The notes under the pieces are model-generated. The model was given only the letters and a program-made list of their open reading frames with translations. It was not told where the DNA came from and did not search any database. Shown piece by piece: positions 24,381-36,100 of a stretch of DNA of 64,000 bases. A program made the position numbers and the translations under genes. This DNA is from Hymenochaete sp. R1 (Eukaryota; Basidiomycota; Agaricomycetes; Hymenochaetales; Hymenochaetaceae), in the NCBI GenBank assembly GCA_019400425.1, contig JAFREE010000008.1:1-64000 (forward strand), read 5' to 3'. Numbering within the stretch: position 1 is the stretch's first letter; each line of letters starts with the position of its first letter.

Positions 24381-24763
24381 TCGTCGATGAGGATTAAAGA
24401 GTGGAAGTGGACGAGGAACGGCGGAAGGTGGAGGAAGGAAGAAAAGGAAGGAGGGCGAGGCTAAGCGGCAGAGAGAGAACCGACGGGTCGTCACTTTGAA
24501 TTGGCGAGTCGAAGGAACCGCCGACACTCCCTTTTGTTTCCCACGGTTACTACTTACAACTATCTAATCTCAATCTGGTCGTTCTTGTTCTTCTCATTCT
24601 TCTCCTTATTGTTTTATATAGTGTCCTTACTTTATCCGATAGCTAAAATAAATATCTCTTTTGTTTTATTCTACACAGAAATAACTCATGGCGAACTACA
24701 ATCATTTTTTCTTTCAAAAAAAAAGGGGGAAATAAAAAGGCGACTTCCATATACGAGCACGCA
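24381..24763. other. YANK kinase 5' leader and spacer to tRNA
   Basis: No gene is seen. An in-frame ATG further upstream of the kinase start exists (24527) but would add a low-complexity Pro/Leu/Ser stretch, so the inner ATG is preferred. The spacer includes a 12-A tract near 24714-24725, which on the minus strand reads as an oligo-T about 40 bases beyond the tRNA 3' end. Confidence 0.5.
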
Positions 24764-24849
24764 TGCTTTGGCCAGGGATCGAACCTGGAACCTTCTGTGC
24801 ACACACTCAGAATGTGAGACAGAAATCATAACCACTAGACCACCAAAGC
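24764..24849 (-). tRNA. tRNA-Val (anticodon CAC) with 13-nt intron
   Basis: The minus strand folds as a complete cloverleaf. The 7-bp acceptor stem is GCTTTGG/CCAAAGC with discriminator A, the D-arm GTCTAGTGGTTATGATT contains the A-box, and the anticodon stem TCTGT/ACAGA closes the loop CTCACA...C. The T-arm is CCAGG-TTCGATC-CCTGG (B-box GGTTCGATCC). The anticodon is CAC. A 13-base intron (TTCTGAGTGTGTG) sits after position 37, the normal eukaryotic site; without it the tRNA is 73 nt. An alternative reading as tRNA-Glu(CTC) gives a worse stem and variable loop. Confidence 0.93.
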
Positions 24850-24885
24850 CATACTATCTTCTCCCTCTTTACCATACTCGATCAC

Positions 24886-26275
24886 TCACCACCAAACAAA
24901 CCCTTTCATCAGCCGTCTCCCTGTCCTCACAACCTTTGCACTCCTCACCTTTCCTTCTCCATCAATCTCAGCCCCGACCTCAACACGCCCAGACGGATGT
25001 CCAATACATACCAACTCTCCTTTCCCACTCCCCGCTTCCTTCAAGATTTCAAACGCCAACGTACCCTCCGTGCGTGCAGCGACGCCCAAACACAACCCCA
25101 CCGTCATCGGGATCGCCTTGTGCAACACGCCCATCGAGAACGCATGCGCTACAATATCAATCGCAGGATCCCTTCCAAGCGGTTCGGCATTGCAGGAATC
25201 GGGTGCACTGAGGAACGCGATCTTCGGCTGGGCTTTCGCTTCCGGGTCCAGCCCCATCGCTCTCGCCCCCGCTTTTCGTATCTCCTCGACGACTTCTCCG
25301 CATCTCTCATCCGCCCAATCTACATTCACATTCCCGATCTCGAGAGCTCCTCTCAACTCGTCCAACCTCACGAACACACTCGGATTCGTCGCGTCCACGA
25401 GCGACGCTCGCACCGCATACATCTTCCCAACCTCTCTCTCTAATTGTACCTGCAACACATCAACGAGGTTCCCGGTGGGAAGAAGGCTGCCGGTACGCGC
25501 TCCAGCGGGATCGACAAAGTGAAGGTCGATGCGTGATGCGAGGTTTGGGACACCCGCAACGGAAGCTTGAGGCAGATCTAGGACTGGGATCCATTTGGTT
25601 TTAGAGGGGGTTTGCTCTGTGGTGTGAGAAGGGGTGACAGGGAAGGAGATGTCGATGCGCTTGTGCGTGTTGGTGTTGTAGGCTCGGATGGTCGCGACGT
25701 GGGACGTGGTAATTGGCTTGGATTCGTCCTTCGATGGAAGAGTTACGGTAGTGATTTTGTGGGGGGTGCAAAGGCCTTCATCGAGAGCGTACACGCCGAC
25801 CATACTACGATTCAAAAATAAAATCAGCTTTCAATCGCACTTTCTCCCCAGAGCAAGGATTTAAAAACAACGCTCACCTCGACAAATTCCCACAATTCCC
25901 CGAATAATCCACACTCGCGTCCCGTATTCCAACCTGACAAAACGTATACACGACATCACATTCTCCCGTCACTCCCTCCCCAACAACCACCACCTTCGAC
26001 AAACTCGACACGCCGCCTCCCATCCCATTCAGCTGCCTCCCATGTTCCGGATCAGGAGACCCCATAATCCCAAGGAAGATCTTCGTCCATTCTGCTCGGT
26101 CTGGAGGGAGGGTCTGGAGGGAGAGGAAGATACCCTTGGAGGTGCCGCCGCGGAGAAAGGTGGATGGGAGGGGGGTTGGGCGTGGTATGTGTTTTTGCCG
26201 ACTGTAAGGGATGGAAGGAAGACATTTGGCGAGGGAGGGTTGTTGGGAAGGTGTGAAAGATAGATGGTGAAGCAC
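24886..26275 (-). CDS. PrpF-like protein (2-methylaconitate isomerase superfamily)
   Basis: Exons 26275-25878 and 25804-24886 join in phase (438 aa counted from the first open codon). Conserved blocks are STFLRGGTSKGIFL, GSPDPEHGRQLNGMGGG, VDYSGNCGNLSS (active-site Cys of the DapF-like fold) and the late SMGVLHKAIPMTVGLCLGVA. PrpF-type enzymes isomerise 2-methylaconitate in propionate breakdown; fungal homologues are widespread and several act on related tricarboxylates, so the exact substrate is not fixed. The open frame begins without an ATG: a stop lies a few codons upstream and the first codon at 26275 is GTG. An ATG in another frame at 26321 begins a Ser/Arg-rich presequence-like peptide, so a 5' exon spliced before TFLRGG is likely. 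The true start is unresolved. Confidence 0.85.
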
Positions 26276-27008
26276 GCGGTGAAGCTCGGATTCGGACTAA
26301 GACTGCACTGGTGAACGACATCTATTTCACTCGTAACGACTCGTGTATATGAACGTGGACTCGTGGACGTGTTGGAAAGCTGAACCGGGCCGTGCGTTCT
26401 CAGGCTGCGCCAAAGTACAGAAAGACTTAAGTGTAGTGATTGTAACCCGAAGACAAGCGGAAACTTTGTGTGTGTACCGTACCGTGTCGGGTTCCCTTTG
26501 TCGGTACCAGTACTAGTGTTCCATATAAAGTGGTTGGGTCTGCAGAATGAGATCAGAGCCTGTTTGTGTCGAGTCCGAGTCCGAGTTGAAAGGAAGGATC
26601 GACGCAGCGCCGCCGATCTTCCAGAATTAGTAATTAGCATTTGCGAAGATCTCGGCCTCGCTCCAGGCCGCGCTAGACATTCTTCTTGCCACACCATTCA
26701 AGTTGTCGTGGTAGCTCATGTCAACCCAGCAATAAAAACACCTTCTACAGACACGATGGGCCTCTCTGCTGCTCCATTGGCACTCGCCGCGATGATCAAG
26801 CGATGATCAACCAACTTCAAAACGTCAACCTTCGTATCTAGACGCGCACTTCGGGGCTTGTAGCTGACCAAATCTATCGATGCACGAAGAACGAGCCTTC
26901 GATACTGTACTATACTACTAATAGCTCAGCATGGATGCCGATTTTTTAATCAATGGTGGGAGCGCAATATAATAAGCACGGCGCCTTGCTCCTCTTCTTC
27001 AATCCACC
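26276..27008. other. Divergent intergenic region between PrpF-like gene and NLR-A
   Basis: No gene is recognised. It must contain the PrpF-like 5' exon or promoter (near 26276-26330) and the promoter of the first NACHT-WD40 receptor. No repeated operator or strong TATA box stands out. Confidence 0.5.
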
Positions 27009-30000
27009 ATGTCTTCCTCTGAGGACGCTGAAGTGTATCGGTGAGGCTATGTAGTGTTTTTTTCTTTTCTCGCCTTACTTTCTGAACAACCTTACCCTTA
27101 GCTTCATTGAAGTCAAGCAGATATCCGTTGTCGGGCACGATATAAAGGCCCGATATAAGGTAGTGGTGCAACATGGGACGGGCGCCAAAGAGATCGTCGA
27201 CTTGTCGCGCGGCGGAGCTGTTGCTTTCAAAACGCAAGTTACTCTAGTGCTTAATATCCTAGTCCTCCGGGGTACCTCCTAAACACGTACCACAGATTTC
27301 TTCATGCCCACTCACCGACAACGGTTTCGATCACCCGTCAAGATACGAATGGGCGACGTCTTCCGGTCCGTTGAGAAGCATACCGTGTGCCCGTTATATT
27401 GACGTGATTCTCTTTTATAGATACGAAGGTCCCGCACAGATGAGCGCAATGAATGGAAAGCGCATTTGAAGCTGGAAAAGGATGATCTTCAAGACCGCGA
27501 AAATTCACAACGCGAATGTGAGGTAATACTCTTTTTTTTGAACCCATAAATTGATGCAAATCCAATGAAGATTCCTGTGAGGGTTCAACATTGATACTGG
27601 TAATTGCTTTTGGAAGGCGGCATACGGTGAGTCACGCCCCTTAATTCCTTACATCAAGTCTTATAAAGTGGGCAGGGTATATCAGTCGCAGAAGTTCGAC
27701 GTGAACAAGCAATGTCAGCGTTAACCAACAACGCGACTATGATGCATCATCTTGAGACGGGTACTCGGATTATAGGCCTCCTGATGGACGTAGCAGAGAC
27801 GGTTTCTGAGGTGAAGAGCTTCTACTCTGATACAAGAACAACCAACTCACATACCGAGCAGTTAAACGAGATGGCGAAGGTGGTGGTCACTATTGTTAAC
27901 TCTGTTTACAAGGTAAGATCCGGACCAAGCGCTTGGACCCTGTTCTCACCTGCGCCGCAGAGAATCGAAAACATCCCTGCCGCGTACAACAATATACGCA
28001 ATCTGGTCATTAACTTGGTGGACGAATTGGAGAGAGTACGCCGCGCGGAGAGAAATTTCGAAACTGAGGACGTCCGGAAGGAGCTCAACAAACTCATCGA
28101 TCTCATTATCCAAGCGTCAGATGAGTTTCGTCAATATTACTCTCAGTCAAAGTCAAGTAAGTGAAGGATGCAACGTCTGCTCTATTTTCTTGCTCACGGA
28201 CACTCCAGAAATTTCTTTCAAAGGTGTTCTGTCTCCGAAGAATGATAGCTTGGCCACTTTACAAAGCGCCCTTGACCACCATAGGATGGTCATACGCGAT
28301 GCATTCCTCAACGAAATCCAAATCGGCGTACGAGGCGTCAAAAGCGAAGTCAAAGATGTCAAAGAGGGAGTAGCAGACGTCAAAGGCGATATGCATAAAG
28401 TCATCGAGGGTATCGACACGCTGATATCACGGCAGAGGCTTCACGATGGTGGCAACCCTCTCGAAACCTTGAGCCCTCCGAGCAACAGCTTACACTATGG
28501 ACATCCTCTTTGCCTGCCGGGTACAAGGAAGGCAGTATTAGAGCGTTTTAAGGAGTGGAACACCGATAGCTCACACACCTCGAGGTTATTCTGGCTTTAT
28601 GGCGTAGCGGGTTGTGGGAAAAGTGCCGTTGCCGCGACTATTGCTCATGACATGGAGGGCATATTAGCTGGGTCGTTCTTCTGTAAGAGAGATCAGGACG
28701 AACGGAGCAACCCGATTCGCCTCGTTTGGTCGATCGCTTCCCAGCTTGCCAGAGCGAACGCAGAATTCAAGACCGCCCTTCTTCGTGTGATCAAAGACGA
28801 AGATGTGTTCGTAAACGTCGATCTGGATACGCAATTCCGACTTCTTCTCGAGAAACCGTTGTCCATGATGGACCAGAGTGCTGTCGCATCGCCTCTTCTA
28901 TTCGTCATCGACGCACTCGACGAATGCATTAATTATCAGAAGATGGCCGGCTTGGTGACACGTTTAGTCAAGCTTGCACCTTGGCTTCTAATCTTGATGA
29001 CGAGCCGTAACATCCCAAGCATACGAAAAGGTATTTCCGATCTAGGAGATCTAATGACGACTCACGACTTGTTCGACGACGATGCAAAGGGCGATATTAG
29101 AGTTTTCCTAGAAAAGGAGCTCTCTCCAGGTGGAAGACTGGAGGACCTCCAAGGCTTTTTTAAAAAACACCACATCGACGGCCTCGTTGACAAATCACAG
29201 GGACTCTTCATCTGGATGCGAACCGTCGTAGAGTTCATCGCGCGTCACCCAAGTGGAAAGCTCGAAAAACTCGAGAGACTGCTAGGTTCCAAGACATCTT
29301 CTGAAGCGGAAGGATCTCTCGACAAGGTCTATCGGATCGTATTGGACGACGCCGTGGGAGTATCGAGCGAAGGCATGGAGATTGTCCGCTACATTATCGG
29401 GATGCTCGTTGTGACGTCCGGGTACGCTCCGCTTACTGTCGAAGCCTTCCATGCGTTCCTTCCTCCGTCGCTGTCTACACTACAAACGGAGTTTAGAACA
29501 ATCTTTTATAAGCTACTGGCTATCCTTGTCGTGGCTGAGGATGGTATAGTGTACGTGTATCATATGTCCTTCCTCGACTTCGCGTCATCGAAATTGCGAT
29601 GCAAGAAATACTGGCTGGACCCAAAACACCTGCAGAGCATCATGGCGATGGGTTGCCTGGAAATCATGTCGAAGGGCTCTCGAAACGCGAGACGGCAGAT
29701 TGAAGCGCCTTCGGGCTTGACATTCAACATTTGCGGACTTGAATCTGCCTATCTTCCTAACACGGAGATCAAAGATCTCGAGGGTCGAATCAAGTCAAAT
29801 GTTTCAGCGGAACTTCGTTATAGCTCGCTGCACTGGTTCGACCACCTTCAGAAGGTGTTCTTGGTAGACCAAATATCAGACGACGCAGTTGCGATACGCG
29901 CATTGGTTAAGGACCTTTTCTGTTCAAGTCGGTCGCTATATTGGCTTGAAGTCATGAGCCTCATCGAATCTCTTTCGATCGCTCGAGTCATACTTTTGCG

Positions 30001-32432
30001 ATTCAGCACGGATGCGAAGGTATGAGATATTTTTTATAAAGCAAGGAAATGGTTAATCGACTCTTCATTAGCTCAAGGCCAAACTCCCGGAGATGGTGGG
30101 AATCGCTACAGAGCTTCGAAGATTTGTAGACAAATTTTTCATCCCAATCTCCGTCAGTACTCCCCACTTGTACATTTCGACCCTACCATGGCTTGCGGCC
30201 CAATCTAAACTATGGGACAACTGGCAACCTGATTTCTACCCTCAACAACTACTATCGCGCTCAATCGGCAAAGAATCGCACATTCTTCATCGCATCCCTT
30301 CTCCGATTGAAATCTGGGCAATTGTAGCATCTCCTATCGATTCACGTTTCGCTACGGGATCAATGGATGGATGCGTCAGATTCTGGGACTCGCAAACGGG
30401 TCGTCAGATGGGCGACGACTTGCAGGCTCATGCAGAAGACATTCAAGCTCTCGCTATCTCCCCAGATGGACAGTATATTGCTTCTGGGTCCGGGGCTCAG
30501 GGAGAGGTAATACTGTGGGATATCGAAACCCATTTACCCATCGGAAACCCTTTAACTGGCCACACAGGAGGAGTTTTAGCCCTTGATTTCTCTCAAGACG
30601 GGAGGTTTCTCGTCTCCGGCTCGAAAGATACCACAACAAGGATTTGGGATTTACGCATTCACGATTGCTACAAAGTTCTCAAAGGCCACTCCAAAGCGGT
30701 CACCTCTGTTGCTTTCTCACCCGGTGCACGGCAGCTCGTATCAGGCTCTGAAGACGAGACAGTCCGTATCTGGGACAGTAGCTCCGGTAAAAGCACGATC
30801 TTGGATGGGCACTCTGGTTCTGTCCGAGCTGTTGCATTCTCCACCGATGGCTTGCAATTCGTATCCGGTTCAAATGACACGACTATTCGTATCTGGGATG
30901 CCAAAGATTGCTGTTTGATCGGTGACTCAATAGCCGCCCTCTACGAAGTTTTTTCAGTGGGGTTCTCGCCAAATGCGGCATATATTGTTGCGGGCACCTT
31001 TTATTCGGTCCTTGTTTGGGATACCAAGTCGAGATCTCTGAAAGCACAGTTTGACACAGGGGGTGGCTTCCCTGCGTTCTCTCACGATGGCACGCAGATT
31101 GTGAGCGCTTCCAACCACGAGATCAGTATCGTTGATTTTCAAGGAGAGCATGAACTCCGAGGCGAGACAGGTGGCCATACAGATCGCGTATTCACTGTAG
31201 CATTCTCTACAGATGGATCGCGTATTGTTTCTGCGTCGTTGGACCATTCAATCCGCATTTGGGACGCCCAAACTGGCGCTTTGACTTTACCTAACGCTGC
31301 TGCAATGACGGTCACCGCCCGCAAATCCACGTGGACGACTGTAAAGAGTAGGACTAAATCAGCTTTCATGCCGGCTATTCTCAGCCAAAGGATTTTCGGA
31401 GGAGGGGGTAGCAATGGACCTGACTTTACTCTGAAACACCCATCCGCTGTATATTTCGTTGTGTTGTCTCCGGATGGTCAATATCTGGCCTCTGGAGATC
31501 GGGACGGCCAAGTCAAGATATGGGAATTGCAAACAGGGATGTGTAGAGGGGGGCCTTTTAGCGCGCACTCAGCACGCGTTCTCAGTGGTGTATTTTCACC
31601 AGGAAGTGATTTACTGGCGACGGGTTCGTCTGATGGAACTCTTCGCGTGTGGAATGTCGACACGAGCGATCTAAAATGCGGTACTTCATTTGGAGAAGAC
31701 GTCATCTGGAGCATCGTTTTCTATCCGGATGGGCATCGTCTTTTGTTTGGCGCAAAGAACGTGATCGGATCGTACGATATGCATACTGGCGCTACGTCAG
31801 TATTCTTGGACGTGGACTTCGTTGTCTTCAGCTTGGCTATGTCGAAAGATGGAAAGCATCTTGCTGTAGGGGGAACCAATCCGTTGGTGTATGTCTGGGA
31901 TCTGAGCACAAAACAACCTGTTTGCGCTCCTCTGGAAGGGCATTCTAGCTTTACAGGATCTGTGAAATTTCTCATGGATGACTTCGTCGTCTCTGGATCA
32001 GCCGACAATACGGTTCGCGCCTGGAACTTGCAGACAGGCAAGGCGGTCGGTACACCTTTAATGGGCCACACAGACGATGTTAACAGTGTTGACGTCTCAC
32101 CGAACAAAACACGTATCGTGTCGGGCTCTGGGGATCGTACAATTCGCGTTTGGGACGCTCAATCATTCTTCTGGGATCCAATAGTGAACTCGTGCGGCTG
32201 TGCGGTGCTGGGCCCCGAGCAGGTCCCCGAGAGCATATCGGATGATGGTTGGATTCGGACAGTGGATGACAACTTGTTACTATGGGTTCCGGGCGATTTG
32301 CGTGCAATGGTGCGGGATACAAGCCTTCTTCGAATTTCTGCGGGTGATGAGGACCAACCGGTTCGAATTCTGTGGGACAGACTCATACGCGGGACTGGTT
32401 GGACGAAAGTACGACATGATGATTTTCACTAG
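27009..32432 (+). CDS. NACHT-WD40 NLR-type receptor (HET-E-like), copy A
   Basis: Ten exons: 27009-27040, 27102-27233, 27296-27365, 27421-27517, 27571-27626, 27676-27810, 27862-27912, 27961-28156, 28209-30019, 30072-32432; all phases agree, 1646 aa. The first five exons encode a beta-rich N-terminal region, possibly C2-like. A helical region (VRREQAMSALTNN...) and a 'VKxxV' linker follow, then NACHT: Walker A GVAGCGKSA (about 388-396), Walker B LLFVIDALDEC and LLILMTSRN. The last exon carries 14 WD40 repeats, several near-identical (for example LVSGSEDETVRIWD), fitting two seven-bladed propellers, and a conserved tail starting FFWDPIVNS. Such STAND proteins trigger programmed death or incompatibility on ligand binding (known for Podospora HET-E). 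The ligand here is unknown. Intron 2 has a GC donor. Confidence 0.93.
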
Positions 32433-33120
32433 CTTATTTCGATCTCACTTCGAAGTCCTGGTGTCCATTATATTTTCGATCTTTGCTTATGGATTTTGAT
32501 ACCCTTTTTGTGGATTGTTCGCTATTCAGTTATCTACGTATTGCACAGATTTTCAGTTCTACTTGTAGTAATTTTTTCATCCATGTCATGTAATTGATCA
32601 ATCAACCCGGCTGTTGTCTTCCTACGTTATAAAGAAAACGTATAAAGTGTTTCGTACGGATGATTTTAAACTTAGGGGATTGAGTCAAACGACCAATGGC
32701 TCAATGGTCGTTCTTTGTAGGCTTTAGCCAGGAGCCCGAATAGTACGGAATACCTGCCACCCTGACATCCTGAAGCGCGCGCCTCCGTCAAATCAAGTGC
32801 TGCTTTACTTTTACCGTGACTCGGACAAGTTCGCTCAACAGCACAAAAACTTTTCCATGGGGATAAACATTTGCGGAACATCGACACGAGATCATTGGAT
32901 GGATGGCCTGCCTGCGAAAGGTCGAATGCGCATCCATTCAATCCCTTATCGGATATTTTGGATGATGAGTGCTAGCGCTAGTACGTTGCATGGAAGCCTC
33001 GCCTCATTTGATGCACGAGGAGACGCAAGGAGGCAATTGTTCCGAAAAGGACAATGTTCTTTAAAATCATGGATTCGGACGTGCTATTGACTGACCTCGC
33101 ATTACCCTCATCATACCACC
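32433..33120. other. Spacer between tandem receptors
   Basis: Holds the copy A terminator and copy B promoter. No gene is seen; a plus-strand open frame at 32797-33090 has no domain or splice context. The stretch just before the copy B ATG (TCATACCACC) resembles the corresponding position of copy A (CAATCCACC). Confidence 0.5.
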
Positions 33121-36100
33121 ATGTCTGCCCCAGACGACACTGCAGCAAATAGGTGAAGCATTGCTTGTTCTTCGTTTCCTTCGACTTTTCTGATCATTTG
33201 TAGCTTCATTGAAGTAACACACATATCACTTATCGGACACGACCCGAAATATAAGCACCATATAGTACTGGTGCATGAGACGGGCGCTAAAGAGACGATC
33301 GCGCTGTCGAACGATGGACGGGCAGACCTTCGAACGTGAGTGACTATTTCTCTGGGATTGCTTAGATATTTTCTTAAGACTTGCCATAGATTTCTGGAGG
33401 CTCAATCCATCACCAAAGCTCACATTAGCCGCAAGGATACAAGTTGGTCGAGGCATAAGGTCGGACGAGCTCGAGCAACTTACCTAACTCGCTAGCACTG
33501 ACGAACCATTCATGACAGGCGAGACTAGCCAAGATAGACAGAGAGGGCGAGTGGATGAGGAGCATAGAACTTGGAAAGGATGGATTCGAAAGATCCGAAG
33601 ACTTGGAACGTGAATGTACGGGAGTGCACCCTCTGTTACCATTGTAGTCGTTAAGCTTCAGCACAGATACTTCTGGTGAAATCAAACTGAAAATTCGTTT
33701 CGGAGCGTTCAATACGGTATGCCTAATTGTTTGTTGGGATAGAAAGAAGGAAGTCTCATTCTTTCACCAGCGCACCTCAGTGGCAGACGTTCGACGTGAA
33801 CAAGCGATGGCCGTTTTAGACGACAATATGCCCATGATGCAGCGAATTGAAGCGGGAACACGGGGTATGAGCCTAGTTATGGGCCTGGCGGTGACTGTGG
33901 CCGAGGTAAGGCCTTCATTATTGCAGGTAATAATTGTCGTACTTATATACCGTCTGTGATAGTTAAACGAAACAGCGAGCGTCGTGGTTGCTGTCGTTGA
34001 TTTCATTTACAAAGTGAGTCATTTATCTGGTATCTGATTCCGAGTCCACTCTCAACAACATTCTAGAGAATCGAGGACATTCACACCGCATATGATGGTG
34101 TACGGGATATGGTCTCAAGGTTGGCCGACGAAGTGAAAAAAGCGCGTCGCGCGGGAAAACATTTCAAAACCGAGGACGTTCGCACGGAATTGGACAACCT
34201 CATCAAACTTGTGATTCGTGCGTCCGACGAGTTCCGCGAATATTATTCACAACCGAAATACAGTAAGCACAAAACGACACAACTTTTCGACTCTTCCTTA
34301 TTCCGAATATAGAACTTATTGGAAAGGAGTTCTTCTCTTCGAGAGAAAAAAGACTGGATGATTTACGAAGCGAGTTGGATCATCACAGGGAGGTCATTCG
34401 AGATGCATTTTTGACTGAAATCCAAAGAGGCGTCTCGGAACTCCGGGATGAAATGCGCAAAGCTGTCGAAGGAATCGAGTCCTTAATATCCCAGCAGAAG
34501 CGTAGCAGACATGACAACTCTATGGACATCTTGAAGCCTCCTGGCGATAGCAAGTATTACGGAAAACCTACGTGCTTGCCTAATACGAGGAAATTGGTTT
34601 TGGAGCGTATTTTTTCTTGGTCATCTGACGAGTCACGGACTTCGAGGCTGTTCTGGCTTCATGGCGTCGCTGGATGCGGGAAAAGTGTAGTTGCCGCAAC
34701 GATATCTGAACAGTTGGATGCCCGTCGGTGCCTGGCCGGGGGCTTCTTCTGCAAAAGGGACGAAAAAGATCGAAGTAACCCCTTTCGCCTCATATGGTCC
34801 ATCGCCCACCAGCTCGCAAAAGCTAACATCGAATTCAAGTCAGCCCTTCAAACTGTGATCCAGGATGATGATCCCTTCGATATCGTCGATTTGGACTCGC
34901 AGTTCCGACTCCTTCTCGAAAAGCCATTGTCGACAATCGGGCAGACTGCTATTTCGTCGCCCACCCTGCTTGTCATCGATGCTCTTGATGAGTGTGTTAA
35001 TCATGAAAAGGTGGCTGGCCTTTTATCACGTTTAGTCGAGATCGCACCCTGGCTTCTTTTCCTCATCACGAGCCGTGACTTACCAGGCATACGAAGGGGA
35101 CTTTCCGGACTTGGTAATCTAATGTCGACTCATGATTTATTCGACAACGACGCAAAGGACGATATCCGTTTGTTCCTCGAAAAGGAACTCTCCCCCGGCG
35201 GACGGCTCGAAGATCTCAACGGATATGTCAAAAAGGATCACGTCGACAGGCTCATTGATAAATCACAAGGTCTCTTCATCTGGATGCGGACCATTGTCGA
35301 GTTCATTGCACGTCATACAAGTGGAAAGTTCGAAACGCTCAAAAGAATCCTCCGCTTTAAATCCTCTCCAGAATCAGAAGCTTCCCTTGACGGCGCCTAT
35401 CGGATTGTATTGGACGGCGCACTACGTGAGTCGAGCGAAGGTATAGAGTTTGTCCGCTACATTATAGGGATGTTGGTGGTAACCTCTGCAAACACGCCCT
35501 TGACAATTGTTGCCCTTCATGCATTCCTTCCTCCATCATTATCCATCTTACAGACGGAATTCCGGTCCATTTTCAATAGGCTATTGGCTGTTCTCATAGT
35601 GACTGAGGACGGCATAGTGCGCGTGTATCACATTTCCTTTCTCGATTTCGCATCGTCAAAATTACGATGCGAGAAATTTTGGCTGGATCCGGGCCATTTC
35701 CAAACAGTCATGGCGAGAGGTTGTCTTGAGATTATGCTGAAGGGCACTCGGAATGCGAATCGACAAATGAAGGCGCCTTCGGGCTTGGCATTCAACATCT
35801 GCAAACTAGAGTCAGCTTATCTTCCCAACAAAGAAGTAGCAGACCTCGGACAACGTCTCGAAGAGAATGTCTCTACTGAACTTCGATATAGCGCGCTTCA
35901 TTGGTTCGACCATCTTCAGAAAATGCCTTCGATCGGAGAAGGGGCAGAAGGAGCAGTTCGTGTAATGGTTGAGGACCTTGTCTGCTCGAGTCGATCGTTC
36001 TATTGGCTTGAAATTATGAGCCTCCTTGATCACGTTCGTGCGGCACGGAGTATACTTCAGAGGTTTAGCACGGATATAAAGGTATTCGCTTGATGCTTTT

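Noticed and set aside
24764..24849. tRNA-Glu(CTC) with a 17-nt intron
   Set aside because: That reading leaves the anticodon stem out of register and the variable loop too short; the Val(CAC) reading gives a 73-nt tRNA with all stems paired.
30583..32499. Alternate-frame open readings inside the WD40 exon of receptor A
   Set aside because: Regular repeat spacing keeps shadow frames open; the WD40 frame is the only one with conserved motifs.
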